A stretch of 64,000 nucleotides of DNA from Bordetella parapertussis (GCA_945865935.1 CAMBFI010000002.1:1-64000); one strand, 5' to 3'; shown: positions 28,966 to 38,272, counted from the first letter of the stretch. A program made the numbers and translations. The notes: a model not told the origin generated them from the sequence alone.

Positions 28966-28999
28966 AGGCCTCAATTAGCCCTTGAGTGTCGAGGGGCCT
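28966..28999 (-). terminator. possible terminator of the beta-helix operon
   Basis: Minus strand AGGCC ... TCAA-loop-TTGA ... GGCCT forms an interrupted hairpin about 40 bases past the stop at 29036, followed by TATCTTT. The stem has a nine-base bulge, so the call is weak. Confidence 0.3.
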
Positions 29000-29035
29000 A
29001 TTTCGAAGAGCGATGACTGCTAATTGAAGCCGTCG

Positions 29036-29935
29036 TTAATCGCTATCAATCGAATAAATGAGTGAGGCTTTTTTAAGTTGGCCTTCGAAAACATAAGGTA
29101 CCTCGTTGTCATCTCTAGTGTTAGGGCGAGGCATGTCGCCTGAACTCAACACCACCTGATCGCCAAACACGCCTTTGATCCGTACCCAGCAACGACTATA
29201 AAGTTCTACGAATGACGCGCCGTCATCCGTCTCTAGATCAAACAGGTCGCGATCTGTTTCGCTTGTCTTCGTGACATCTAACAGTAAGCTTTTATGGATC
29301 TCGACCCTGCTACTACTTATGTTCATGCCATCTTCGACTGGGTGCCTGACCTCAAGGCGATCAAGTTTAATATGTGAATTGGTCACATCGATACCGTCGT
29401 CGGCCGAGTAAAAAGTACGCACTGAAGAGATGTTCCACTCTTGTGGACTGACACCCAAAACTGAAAATCCGTCAACGTCATCACCCATGCCCAACTGACT
29501 GCCAGTCTTAGCGCTGATGTAGGGTTCTTTGCGGCCAAGGTAATGCGTCGTCACAGAACTTGCAGTGAAGCTCGACAAGCCATTTTTTCGATCGACCTTC
29601 ACTGAGACGTTGTCCTTGCTAGCGTCCTTGTAGTTACCTAGAAACCAAATACCGCCGTTGTCTGCACTCTTGACAGGCTTGTGCTTCGCATTGCAGGCTT
29701 TGACATAGAATCTTTTCGCAAACAACGCCGAGCCTTGAGCAAAAATGAGTGCCGAACGTCGGACCACGCTTTTAGAAAATACGCCATTGACCAATAAAAT
29801 CGTCACCTTATCTCGCACGGTAAGCGTCACGCCTGTACGTACGCGAACCTCACCCTCGATGACATACAGCTTTTTATCACTCAAGGTTTTGTTTTTTAGA
29901 ATATCGCTGGAAATGACTTCAATGGTCTTATTCAT
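29036..29935 (-). CDS. right-handed beta-helix-like protein of unknown function
   Basis: 299-residue protein with short repetitive beta-strand turns, such as LYVIEGEVRVRTGVTLTVRDKVTILLVNG and later SHIKLDRLEVRHPVEDGMNISSSRVEIHKSLLL, resembling the parallel beta-helix (pectate lyase/right-handed helix) superfamily. No signal peptide or membrane helix is seen. Repeated aspartate-rich stretches (SADDGIDVTNS, DLETDDGASF) could bind metal or sugar, as in polysaccharide-acting beta-helix proteins. Last gene of a three-gene minus-strand run with the DUF4239 and TAXI-like genes (gaps of 66 and 50 bases). The fold is inferred from pattern; no family was recognised. Confidence 0.6.
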   Translation of the reverse strand: MNKTIEVISSDILKNKTLSDKKLYVIEGEVRVRTGVTLTVRDKVTILLVNGVFSKSVVRRSALIFAQGSALFAKRFYVKACNAKHKPVKSADNGGIWFLGNYKDASKDNVSVKVDRKNGLSSFTASSVTTHYLGRKEPYISAKTGSQLGMGDDVDGFSVLGVSPQEWNISSVRTFYSADDGIDVTNSHIKLDRLEVRHPVEDGMNISSSRVEIHKSLLLDVTKTSETDRDLFDLETDDGASFVELYSRCWVRIKGVFGDQVVLSSGDMPRPNTRDDNEVPYVFEGQLKKASLIYSIDSD

Positions 29936-30001
29936 CGTCTTTACTTGTCAAATGGATCTTCGCAAAACACAACAGCGCACAAGCGGCTTGCGCGCTTCGA
30001 C

Positions 30002-30793
30002 CTAAAACCTTATCAACGAGGATTGCGCAATCTTTAATATCGGTTCGGGCGAGACTCGATCAACCCCGCCAAAGGGATTGTCGAGGACGATCGTCGCTGC
30101 AAAAAGAAACGAAACAGCCACAACTTGTATGCTGAGCGCAAAAAATCTGAACCACGTAAATTGCGTGAGCATTAACGCCGAAATGATGAGAACCCCAAGA
30201 TATCCAATGTTATTAGCAGTCAAGAACTGCGGCGAAACTTTGGTGTCTGCATTTAAAATTCTTGTGTTTCTCGCATGAACGATTCTAGGAATGCTTTCCA
30301 GCATCTGGCTATATATCGCCAATTCCTTTCCATTTGTTGGGTTGAAGCGCTGTAACTCTGCTCGTATATTGCGTTGTAGCTCCAATGTTTTGTCGCTGCC
30401 CTCGCCCGTAAATAGCTGTGGCCATTCGTCAGTCACAATCGACAGTGCATATTTGCGCAAGTCTTGGCGCAGTTGCATTGAACCTGGCGTGTCGTAAAAA
30501 GTGGCGAGCATATCAAGTGTCTTCAGCTCATTTGCTTCCGCTGTGACGTCCTGTTGATACTTATCAACAGTCTCAGTCACATTAGAGAGTGAGTAGCCAA
30601 GTGTCAAAAAAGTGATAGTGAACAACGCAGCATGTAGCCCAGAAATAAAATCAGAATCTACATCCCGAACAATGAAATAAGGCCATACCCGACGCAATAA
30701 ATAAAATAGGCCGTGCATGACAAGCAAACCCACGGCACAGTAAACAATGATGATTTGACTGTACGACATGTCGATGAAGTGTTTAGAAAGCAT
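30002..30793 (-). CDS. DUF4239 (bestrophin-like) membrane protein
   Basis: 263 residues with two N-terminal helices (IIIVYCAVGLLVMHGLFYLL; HAALFTITFLTLGYS), a central soluble helical part (about 75-190) and two C-terminal helices (IGYLGVLIISALMLTQF; FFALSIQVVAVSFLFAAT). The ending LDNPFGGVDRVSPEPIL is the conserved C-terminal signature of DUF4239 proteins, whose function is unknown though they resemble bestrophin channels. It lies 50 bases after the TAXI-like gene in the same direction. A second member is encoded at 34374-35183. Confidence 0.8.
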   Translation of the reverse strand: MLSKHFIDMSYSQIIIVYCAVGLLVMHGLFYLLRRVWPYFIVRDVDSDFISGLHAALFTITFLTLGYSLSNVTETVDKYQQDVTAEANELKTLDMLATFYDTPGSMQLRQDLRKYALSIVTDEWPQLFTGEGSDKTLELQRNIRAELQRFNPTNGKELAIYSQMLESIPRIVHARNTRILNADTKVSPQFLTANNIGYLGVLIISALMLTQFTWFRFFALSIQVVAVSFLFAATIVLDNPFGGVDRVSPEPILKIAQSSLIRF

Positions 30794-30843
30794 GTTTATC
30801 TCAATAAAAAATGTTAGCCATGGCTCTGAATCTGTGGGAAGTC

Positions 30844-32223
30844 TTATCCACTTAGCACGTTGAGCTTTTCTTGCGTCTCGCGCTTGATGCCATTGAGCGC
30901 ATTTTTAAGATTGAAATAAAAGCGTGAATTTTTCTCTAAGATCCAGTTTTCGTAGACTTCTTTTTCAAAGATACGCAACGCATCCGCGATATCTTGTAGT
31001 TGTTCTTTCGTTACAGCGTTTGCAACTGCCTCGTCTAATTCTCTTAGACTCAGAAACATGTTGTTCATTAGAAATTCACTTGGGAACAACCGCACAGACG
31101 TGAGCACCTTGTACGCGGAGTACACAATAATAAAAAGAGACAACACATACATCCACATTTGGTCTATGAGGCTCGACACCCATAATGGAAAGTATGAGAA
31201 CACTTCCGGCACACCCTGTGCGTAGAAGCGCTTTGCAACCGGGCTAAGTGGGAAGCTCTGCTCAAGGTTTTTAGGAAAGTAGCCAGATTTTGCAAAGAAC
31301 GTATCAGAGCGCGAGGCCAAGTCCTGGGCCGCCATCAGATAGGCCCATTGAATTGCCGGGTGCGTTCTTTTTTCTACTAATAATGTGGTGGTTGTCGCAA
31401 GGATAGTTGTGTCTTCACGTGGGAAAACTGACGCTAGATTGATCGAGCCCTTGGGTACGACAAGTTTTTGTAAAAAAGGGAGTGCCTTTAGATAAGCGTC
31501 CGCCAAGGCGAAATGCATAATCTTTATGTCTTTGCTTTTCAGCAATCTTTGAACCGTTTCCGACTCATAGTTGTCGACGATAAATGCGGCATCGATGCTA
31601 CCCGCAATCAATTGCTCGGCAGCGTCCTTGTTGGGAAGTTCAACAAAATTAGCGGGATTGGGTGCTTCGTTTTGATTGAGTGCGTACAACATCCTAAAAA
31701 TTTTGTTGGTAGCGTTTTGCGTTGATCCGATCGCAATTTTTTTGCTCGAGAAGTATTCAAATGGATCATTAATCGTGACCGTGTCGCCCTTGTAAAAAAA
31801 CCAAAGAGGAGAGTATTGAACACTTCCCAAGGACACGAGTTCTGAATATTGCTCAGCGGACGCGACTCCCGCGGTTAAGAAGCTCGCGCTGACCTCAGAT
31901 GCCACACTGTCGAGGCCTTGTAATCCCTCGCCCAAGCCAGAGGTTGGTACAAGCTTGAGGTGAATGCCATGGCGATGAAAGTTTTTTTGAAACGCCAAAG
32001 AAATATTTCTGTACGTGGATCCTTCTTGACCTGTCGCAAGGTAGACCGTGCCAGGTGGAAGCGGGTTGACGTAAATCGCGAATGCTACAAGCGCTGCAAG
32101 CGCGATAAAACCTATCAAGCCCAAAAACCGAATGATCTTGAACCACCCGCCTACTTCTTTGAAAAAGAATCTTTCAATATAGCGCTTGAGATATTGAAAA
32201 AAAGTAGTGACGTTGTAGGCCAT
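30844..32223 (-). CDS. membrane-anchored TAXI-type solute-binding protein
   Basis: 459 residues. One membrane helix (about 33-52: LGLIGFIALAALVAFAIYV), then a periplasmic binding domain of the TAXI/NMT1-like type (GTVYLATGQEGSTYRNISLAFQ at its start; GSTQNATNKIF; AAEQLIAGSIDAAFIVDN), then a second helix (about 365-390: MYVLSLFIIVYSAYKVL) and a charged cytoplasmic helical tail of about 65 residues. Ordinary TAXI receptors are free periplasmic proteins paired with TRAP permeases; here both ends are anchored and no permease gene is present, so a sensing or gating role seems more likely than import (inference). First gene of the three-gene run. Confidence 0.75.
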   Translation of the reverse strand: MAYNVTTFFQYLKRYIERFFFKEVGGWFKIIRFLGLIGFIALAALVAFAIYVNPLPPGTVYLATGQEGSTYRNISLAFQKNFHRHGIHLKLVPTSGLGEGLQGLDSVASEVSASFLTAGVASAEQYSELVSLGSVQYSPLWFFYKGDTVTINDPFEYFSSKKIAIGSTQNATNKIFRMLYALNQNEAPNPANFVELPNKDAAEQLIAGSIDAAFIVDNYESETVQRLLKSKDIKIMHFALADAYLKALPFLQKLVVPKGSINLASVFPREDTTILATTTTLLVEKRTHPAIQWAYLMAAQDLASRSDTFFAKSGYFPKNLEQSFPLSPVAKRFYAQGVPEVFSYFPLWVSSLIDQMWMYVLSLFIIVYSAYKVLTSVRLFPSEFLMNNMFLSLRELDEAVANAVTKEQLQDIADALRIFEKEVYENWILEKNSRFYFNLKNALNGIKRETQEKLNVLSG

Positions 32224-32469
32224 TGGTTGCTCATAAGTGCATTAAGAGCGGTGCTTGCATGCTCTGGCTTTAGCGAATCTACTGCGTGACCACGGTAACA
32301 GTGTATTAGGTTAAGGTCGATGGTTAACTAGTTTGGTCGCCCCCTCCTACATTTCGGATGCGCTTAGTGGCGTAGTAACTGTGTTACAAGCAAGGTAAGA
32401 ATCGCCATCAACCATTTTTTTCACAATTTTTAAAATTCAACATCGAGTCGCGATAAGCATGATGACCGC

Positions 32470-34209
32470 ATGAAGAAGTATCTCCTTCTCAGCTTTTTTT
32501 CGTTCGTCGGATTGGTCTTTGTATTTGAGACGTCTGCCCAGCCGCGAGAGGTTCTTCTTCAAACTTCATCCGGTAAATTGACAGGGCTCGCAAATATCCA
32601 AGAAAATGTGAATGAATTTAAGGGCATCCGATACGCCACTGCCGAGCGCTTCGCCCCACCCGCTCCTACAGCACCTTGGACTGACGTTAAAGACGCCACA
32701 AAATTTGCGAGTCATTGCCCTCAGGCAGCGCGCTTTAACCTGACCGAAGAAAGTTTGAATGAAGATTGTTTATATCTAAATGTTTCGACCCCGTCTGAGC
32801 TAAGACCAGGTGAAAAACTGCCTGTTTTCGTCTGGATACCTGGTGGCGCGTTTGTTGGCGGCGGCTCAAATTTATATCGACTTGATCGCTTAGCGCAGCG
32901 TGGGCGAATGGTTGTTGTATCAATCAATTACCGTGTAGGACTTTTTGGTTTCATGCCGCATCCTGCGATGGATGCTGCCACGAATGGTGATTTAGGTTTA
33001 GAAGACCAGCGCGAAGCCCTGCGATGGGTTCAGAAAAATATCGCGGCCTTTGGCGGTGATCCAACGAACGTAACCGTCGCGGGTGAATCCGCAGGAGCCG
33101 GCTCTATTTGTCAGCACTTGGCGAGCCCGGAGGCAGTTCAGGGTTTGTTTAATAAAGCAGTTTTGATCAGTGCGGCCTGTTTACAAGAGCTGCCCACTCT
33201 CGAACAGGCATTGGCCACGCCCATATGGCAGTCGGTAGCCAGCAATCCCAAAGATCCCCAACGAGGCTACCACTGCCCCACTCCAGGCGATGCCGATTAT
33301 TCGCCCATGGCATCCTTAGCGTGTTTGAAAAAAATATCTGTCAAAGACTTGCTTCAAGCGCAGACCTTTGAGGCGGGCAACAAAGTCTTGAGCTTTGTGC
33401 CGGTGACTCACAATCAAACCGTGCCCCGTTCGTTCAAAGAGAGCGTCGCGAGCGGAAAAATTGCAACCGTGCCCTTGATAATTGGCGGCGCGCAAAATGA
33501 ATTGCGCCTGTACGTTGCCTATGACTCCTTAGGAGACAACGCCACGCACACCCAATTTCCAGTGAATCTTGAAACGCTGCTGAATTACTATCTGCCTGCC
33601 TTTTACGGCAAAAATGATCGGGATGTCTATAAAAAAATCATTGAGCGCTATTTCGAAAGCACGCAACACCCAAAAGACCTAAATGGTGCCACCCTCGGAT
33701 CGATGCTGTCTGACTTTAATCCCCACGTTGGAATTAACAATTGCTTGTATTTACATTCTGCTAATCGCTTGAACGGCGTTGCGAGAATGCCACCGATTTA
33801 TCAATTTGAATTCGCTGATCCAAATGCACTCGTGCTGGGCGTTGGGATTGGCAAGGGGAAGGCTCCTGACTTTGCACTCGGAGCGGTTCATTCTTCGATT
33901 CTCAATTATTTTTTCCCGAACTTGTCGAACACTGCTGCCACAGACGCCCCCGATCTACCCAAGGCCTCAGAGCAGCTTGGCGACCAAATGATTGCTTATC
34001 TAGCGTCTTTTCTGCGTGATAACCAGCCACGAGTCTCAGGCCTACCTGAATGGCCAAAATATGACGGGACGCAGAGCAACCCCGCTTCAAAAAATGTTAT
34101 GTTTTTTACACCCAACAATATTCATACATACCAAGCGTATGGCGTGAATGAAGTTGCGTCTCGAGCAGGGCATCAATGCGCATTTTGGCATGCGCTTTAT
34201 CCGGACTAA
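32470..34209 (+). CDS. secreted carboxylesterase (type B, alpha/beta hydrolase)
   Basis: 579-residue esterase of the carboxylesterase/cholinesterase family. Sec signal peptide (KKYLLLSFFSFVGLVFVFETSAQ) with cleavage after SAQ. Nucleophile S207 in GESAGAG; oxyanion hole GGAFVGG (about 125-131); acid residue probably the glutamate in IIGGAQNELRLY; histidine in GAVHSSILNYFF. EDCLYLNV and FGGDPTNVTVAGESAG are family signatures. Cysteines near 83 and 100 may form the usual first disulfide. It is divergent from the TAXI operon across 246 bases with no recognised operator, and upstream of the second DUF4239 gene. Substrate unknown. Confidence 0.88.
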   Translation: MKKYLLLSFFSFVGLVFVFETSAQPREVLLQTSSGKLTGLANIQENVNEFKGIRYATAERFAPPAPTAPWTDVKDATKFASHCPQAARFNLTEESLNEDCLYLNVSTPSELRPGEKLPVFVWIPGGAFVGGGSNLYRLDRLAQRGRMVVVSINYRVGLFGFMPHPAMDAATNGDLGLEDQREALRWVQKNIAAFGGDPTNVTVAGESAGAGSICQHLASPEAVQGLFNKAVLISAACLQELPTLEQALATPIWQSVASNPKDPQRGYHCPTPGDADYSPMASLACLKKISVKDLLQAQTFEAGNKVLSFVPVTHNQTVPRSFKESVASGKIATVPLIIGGAQNELRLYVAYDSLGDNATHTQFPVNLETLLNYYLPAFYGKNDRDVYKKIIERYFESTQHPKDLNGATLGSMLSDFNPHVGINNCLYLHSANRLNGVARMPPIYQFEFADPNALVLGVGIGKGKAPDFALGAVHSSILNYFFPNLSNTAATDAPDLPKASEQLGDQMIAYLASFLRDNQPRVSGLPEWPKYDGTQSNPASKNVMFFTPNNIHTYQAYGVNEVASRAGHQCAFWHALYPD

Positions 34210-34373
34210 TGCGCACTCCTTCCGTCGTATGCCAGCCCGACTCAGGCACGATCAAGGAAGCGGCCACATAGGAATTAAAATAAAATTGATTTATTCTGCT
34301 CGACACAACGATTAGCATTCGTTGCATAACGGTCGCGCAACTTTCACCCGCCGAGCAAACGAGAACGAACGTG

Positions 34374-35183
34374 ATGACATCAATCGCACTCCTTATTCTG
34401 AACTTTTTGATGATTGTCGGAGCAAGTTGGCTGATCTCCTACGTCATTAGGCGATGGTGCTTCTCTCCCAAACGACACGCCAAGCTTGCAGCACGCTACG
34501 ACGGTATGTCGATTACAGGCTTAAACGCCGGAGCAATTATCTTGTTGTCGCTAGGGCTCGCTTTTGTATTTAGCGACATATCTGCCGTGCACACTCGCGC
34601 CAAAAACGCCACTCTTCAAGAGGCAGATGCAATCCGTACATTAGGCCGAATGTCACTCAGTATTGACCCGACAATAGGCGTGCCACTGATGGCAAGCGTG
34701 CGAGACTACAATGCGGCCGTGCTAGAAAAAGAATGGCCTGCTTTGAAGCGAGGCTCTGCCGACGCCATACGAAGTGGCGCGAGTAGCGCCCTTACCTCAC
34801 TCACAGTCATGTCAGATATGGTCTATTCACCTGAGCATATCGCAAAATTACCGACCGTCATCAGTACACAACTAGCGAGTCTGGTCGCACGCATCAGGGA
34901 ACAAAGATTACAAAGGATACAGGCCAGTGATTTTGGTATGGGGCTGCGCGGATATATGCTTGTTGCGATCACATTAGTGGCTGCCTCTTCACTCCTAAGC
35001 TTGTCTATGATCACCAGGCCAGAGACACAATTCATTTCGAACTTTTTCCTGTTTTTTGTCACTCTCCTTGCTTCTTATCTTGCCTTTGTTAGTCAAAATC
35101 CTTATTTTGGTTTAGACGTTGTGAGCAATATGCCTCTACGAGAGGCACTAGACCGACTCAATAACATGACATTGACGCGCTGA
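34374..35183 (+). CDS. second DUF4239 (bestrophin-like) membrane protein
   Basis: About 269 residues from ATG 34374 (a GTG directly before it is also possible). The layout is the same as the protein at 30002-30793: two N-terminal helices (ALLILNFLMIVGASWLISYVI; AGAIILLSLGLAFVFS), a soluble helical middle (ATLQEADAIRTLGRMSLS, equivalent to the AEANELKTLDML segment of the other), and two C-terminal helices. The end QNPYFGLDVVSNMPLREALD corresponds to the DUF4239 signature. It is transcribed with, or just after, the carboxylesterase; the gap is 164 bases. The two copies are distant paralogues. Confidence 0.75.
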   Translation: MTSIALLILNFLMIVGASWLISYVIRRWCFSPKRHAKLAARYDGMSITGLNAGAIILLSLGLAFVFSDISAVHTRAKNATLQEADAIRTLGRMSLSIDPTIGVPLMASVRDYNAAVLEKEWPALKRGSADAIRSGASSALTSLTVMSDMVYSPEHIAKLPTVISTQLASLVARIREQRLQRIQASDFGMGLRGYMLVAITLVAASSLLSLSMITRPETQFISNFFLFFVTLLASYLAFVSQNPYFGLDVVSNMPLREALDRLNNMTLTR

Positions 35184-35259
35184 ATAGAGTGTCGTAGCTG
35201 CCAAAGCCTATCTGTTCTCTCTACGAGGGCTTGTGTAAGAGGCTTGGCCGACCTAAGAC

Positions 35260-35844
35260 CTAGGGTGCGAGCCGAGCTAAATAATATGAGATGTCATTTA
35301 GATCTTGATCTGAGACACCATAAACCGAGGCTGCCATATTTGAATCACGACCGACGGCTTGATTATTCTTAAACTGTTGCATGCTGTGCAACAAATAATC
35401 TTCTCTTTGGCCCGCCAACCTGGGAATCTGTTCACGACCCAGATAGGTTGGTAGGTGACATATTCCACAACGCATGCCTTCAGCTAACTTGCCGCCACGC
35501 GCAAAGACTTCAGCATCTTTATCGGTTGGGACAGGTGCGAGTGTTTTTTCCGCGTAATACTTGGCGAGCGCTGTGATTTCCGCATCAGACACGCCGTCAA
35601 GCGAGCCTTTCATCACAGGAATATCGCGTACACCTTCGCGAATCAGGACAAGTTGATTTTCAAGAAACAATTTTGGTTGTGCCGCCAAAGAAGGAATTCC
35701 TTTTAATTGAGAATTCCCCTCTGCGCCATGACAGGCCGCGCACAGCGCTAAGCGCTGTGGGGCTATCTGTGCATATACAGCAGGCGCCGTCGCAAGGACG
35801 GCCCCTACCAAAACAACACTACGTACAACAGACAACAACTGCAT
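35260..35844 (-). CDS. dihaem cytochrome c (c4-like), module 1
   Basis: 194-residue exported dihaem cytochrome c. Signal peptide ending PAVYAQ; haem sites CAACH (C35, C38, H39) and CGICH (C126, C129, H130); candidate axial methionines M78 (PVMKGSLDG) and M170 (DSNMAAS). The two halves repeat each other, as in cytochrome c4. Starts five bases after the sorbosone-dehydrogenase-like gene, so the pair is an operon and the cytochrome probably accepts electrons from that enzyme. It has a close paralogue at 46910-47494 of equal length. Confidence 0.9.
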   Translation of the reverse strand: MQLLSVVRSVVLVGAVLATAPAVYAQIAPQRLALCAACHGAEGNSQLKGIPSLAAQPKLFLENQLVLIREGVRDIPVMKGSLDGVSDAEITALAKYYAEKTLAPVPTDKDAEVFARGGKLAEGMRCGICHLPTYLGREQIPRLAGQREDYLLHSMQQFKNNQAVGRDSNMAASVYGVSDQDLNDISYYLARLAP

Positions 35845-35849
35845 GAAGA

Positions 35850-37073
35850 TTACTTCTGGTATGTGACGCGATAGATCACGCCATTTTGCTCGTCAGAAAC
35901 CAGCAGAGAGCCATCTTTCATTTGATGCAGGTAGGCCGGACGACCCCACCATGACTGATCTGCAGGATTCATAAAACCAGTCATAAAGGGCTCAACCTTC
36001 GCATTGTTGCCATTTGCATCTGTACGCACAGTCACAACATCAAAGCCGATCCTTTGTGTGCGGTTCCAGGAGCCTTTGCGTGCGTTAAACAGCACGTTCT
36101 TGTACTCGGCTGGGAACATATCGCCCGTATAAAACTTGACGCCCATCGTGGCAGCGTGCGGCCCCATCAACGCGGCAGGCGGCTCGACGCCAGCGCAAGC
36201 GTTTACTTTCTTCACGTCTGGATCAGGGATCTTACCCTCATGGCAATGAGGAAAGCCGTAGTTGGCCTTCAGTTTTAAACGATGCATCGTGTCGTTGGGT
36301 GTGTCATCACCCATCCAATCGCGCCCATGGTTGCTAAACCAAAGTTCTTTGGTGACGGGATGCCAGTCAAAACCAACCGTATTACGCACACCAGTGGCTA
36401 ATACTTCCATGCCAGAGCCGTCTGCGTTGTAGCGACGGATCTGAGAGTACTCAGCTGTCGGCAGTTCGCAGATATTGCAAGGCGCACCAAATGGAACATA
36501 AAACTTGCCGTCGGGACCAAACGCCACGTACTTCCAGTTGTGGTGAGGCAGAGGTGGGAAGTTGAACTTCGCAGTCAGGTCGACAGGAGTCGCGTTTGGA
36601 TTTTTAGCGATGCCATCGAAACGCAAGACTTTATCAACGGCTACAACGTAAAGCGAACCGTCTTTATACGCAGCTGTAGGCTGATTGAGCTTGTCCACCA
36701 CAATACGTGAGGTACGCTCTTTACCATTGTCAGTCACTTCGTAAATACGACCGAGTGCGCGTGTGCCAACGTAATACTTACCGTTCTCACCTTCCGCGAT
36801 GGCGCGGCCACCAGGAATACCGTCAGCCCAAACTTCAACTTTAAAACCAGGAGGTAGTTTGATTTTATCAATCGGCACATCGGCGGCTTTAGTCGCCACC
36901 AGCTTACCTGGCAAAGGAGCCAGCGTGGACTTTGCCATCGACTCGGGCATGCCTTGTTTCCATGCAGGTGGGGGAGCCGGTGCAGCTGCAGGTGCTGCAG
37001 TCTGCGCTTGGGCAGACATACTAAATGCCAAGGCTAAACCTAGGCCACTAATCGTACGCAAGTAATTTTTCAC
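35850..37073 (-). CDS. PQQ-type sorbosone/glucose dehydrogenase-like periplasmic enzyme, module 1
   Basis: 407 residues from GTG 37073 (ribosome site GGAGA, shared with the paralogue). Signal peptide LGLALAFSMSAQAQ; mature part a six-bladed beta-propeller of the soluble PQQ sugar dehydrogenase/L-sorbosone dehydrogenase family: LPPGFKVEVWADGIPGGRA, FGPDGKFYVPFGAPCNIC, VRNTVGFDWHPVTKELWFSNHGRD, and MGPHAATMGVKFYTG. Oxidises a sugar or alcohol-type substrate in the periplasm using PQQ, by family knowledge; actual substrate unknown. Followed by its cytochrome c and placed next to pqqABCDE. Confidence 0.88.
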   Translation of the reverse strand: MKNYLRTISGLGLALAFSMSAQAQTAAPAAAPAPPPAWKQGMPESMAKSTLAPLPGKLVATKAADVPIDKIKLPPGFKVEVWADGIPGGRAIAEGENGKYYVGTRALGRIYEVTDNGKERTSRIVVDKLNQPTAAYKDGSLYVVAVDKVLRFDGIAKNPNATPVDLTAKFNFPPLPHHNWKYVAFGPDGKFYVPFGAPCNICELPTAEYSQIRRYNADGSGMEVLATGVRNTVGFDWHPVTKELWFSNHGRDWMGDDTPNDTMHRLKLKANYGFPHCHEGKIPDPDVKKVNACAGVEPPAALMGPHAATMGVKFYTGDMFPAEYKNVLFNARKGSWNRTQRIGFDVVTVRTDANGNNAKVEPFMTGFMNPADQSWWGRPAYLHQMKDGSLLVSDEQNGVIYRVTYQK

Positions 37074-37209
37074 AGTCGTCTCCGTGATGTTTGATGTTCG
37101 AACAAGTTCATCTTGTTTTTAAATGCTCGGCAATATTACTAGAATTGGGTAGTTAGACAACTGCTTTACCCTTCGCTTTTTAGGTGAAAGTTGGATGCTA
37201 TAAAAGCCG

Positions 37210-38157
37210 CTAGGGTAATGACTCGCGCCAAGATGTCAGTGCTTGAAACGTTGCACTCAGCATGCCCGGATCCGTCAGGTCATGGCCGCCTCCTGCGACA
37301 CGGATAAGTTTTGCTTGAGGTACGGCACGTTGGATGTCATGGCTATTTTCAAAGGGACAGAGCGCATCGGCATCGCCATGCACGAGCGTAAGCGGAATCT
37401 CTGACATCCTATGAGCCTGCGCCAAGATATTTTGTCCAACAAAGCACCGATGCCAAAGGTAATGGCTCTGCACCCGGTAGCGAGCGATGAGCGCATCGGG
37501 ATTTCCTAAGCCAATCGTAGGTGCTTGGATTGGATAAACGTTCATTGCTGCCTCGTAGGTGGCCCATGCTTGTGCAAGCGGGACTTGCGTTTGAACGTCC
37601 TCCCCGAGACAAAATACGCGATACCCAAACTCGAGAACGGTCTGCCGAAAGAGTTTAGGCACCTGAGATTGCAGGGCTTCCCAAAGTTCTCGACACCCCT
37701 CAGGGGGATGTTCCATAAAGTTTTCTATTTCAGCTTGGGTACATAAAAACGGACTACGACACAGCATTCTGTTGACGCGATCAGGATGGGCCTGCGCGTA
37801 AAGTAAGGCTAGAGCACCACCCCAAGAGCCACCCACCACACTCCACCTTGGTATGGACAGATGCTCGCGCAAGCACTCAATATCTGCGATTAAGTGTGAC
37901 GTCTCATTGTGGTCAATGGCCCCAAGTGGCAGACTCCGTCCGCAACCCCGCTGATCGTATTGAATAATCCAGAATAGGGCGGGATCAAAAAATCGGCGAT
38001 GCAGAGGGCTTGCCGAACTTCCCGGCCCACCGTGCAACCACAAGATGGGCCTACCTTCGGGATTACCACTAGCTTGCCAATGCAACTGGTGCCCATCCCC
38101 GACCGCTAGCCACCCGTGCGCCACGGGCTGGATCTCGGCAAATAGCTTAGTTTTCAT
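37210..38157 (-). CDS. pip: proline iminopeptidase-like alpha/beta hydrolase
   Basis: 315-residue member of peptidase family S33 (removes N-terminal proline) with an intracellular location. Oxyanion motif HGGPG (about 42-46), YDQRGCGRS, nucleophile S111 in GGSWGGALA, acid D in VHGDADALCP, and histidine in GGGHDLTDPG. Length is that of bacterial Pip (about 310-320). It is divergent from pqqA with 115 bases between starts. A family role in peptide turnover is established; any link to PQQ is only positional. The gene symbol is by similarity. Confidence 0.85.
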   Translation of the reverse strand: MKTKLFAEIQPVAHGWLAVGDGHQLHWQASGNPEGRPILWLHGGPGSSASPLHRRFFDPALFWIIQYDQRGCGRSLPLGAIDHNETSHLIADIECLREHLSIPRWSVVGGSWGGALALLYAQAHPDRVNRMLCRSPFLCTQAEIENFMEHPPEGCRELWEALQSQVPKLFRQTVLEFGYRVFCLGEDVQTQVPLAQAWATYEAAMNVYPIQAPTIGLGNPDALIARYRVQSHYLWHRCFVGQNILAQAHRMSEIPLTLVHGDADALCPFENSHDIQRAVPQAKLIRVAGGGHDLTDPGMLSATFQALTSWRESLP

Positions 38158-38177
38158 GTGGTCAACCAGTTAAAAAG

Positions 38178-38207
38178 TTGCTAGATACCTGCGATTTATT
38201 CTATATA
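38178..38207 (+). promoter_or_regulatory. probable promoter of pqqA
   Basis: TTGCTA (38178-38183), 18-base spacer, TATATA (38202-38207), 66 bases before the pqqA start. It fits a sigma-70 promoter with modest matches. The same interval must also serve the divergent peptidase gene. Confidence 0.4.
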
Positions 38208-38272
38208 CTTGAAGCTAATGCCAACCTATGGCGTTGCGATACCTTACTTCCACTGCACTCTAGGAGACCACC

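Larger units (their letters stand above)
28663..29035. other. 373-base noncoding region at the right end of the island
   Basis: No gene seen. AT-rich near the protease gene, where it should hold that gene's promoter (for example TATAAC-like boxes around 28789 and 28808 on one strand or the other), then the tRNA-Leu 3'-end repeat at 28902-28940, then a GC-rich hairpin that may terminate the beta-helix gene. Confidence 0.5.

Noticed and set aside
19267-29035. Integrase or transposase gene that would explain the island
   Set aside because: No tyrosine-recombinase, serine-recombinase or DDE-transposase motifs were found in the open frames of the interval.
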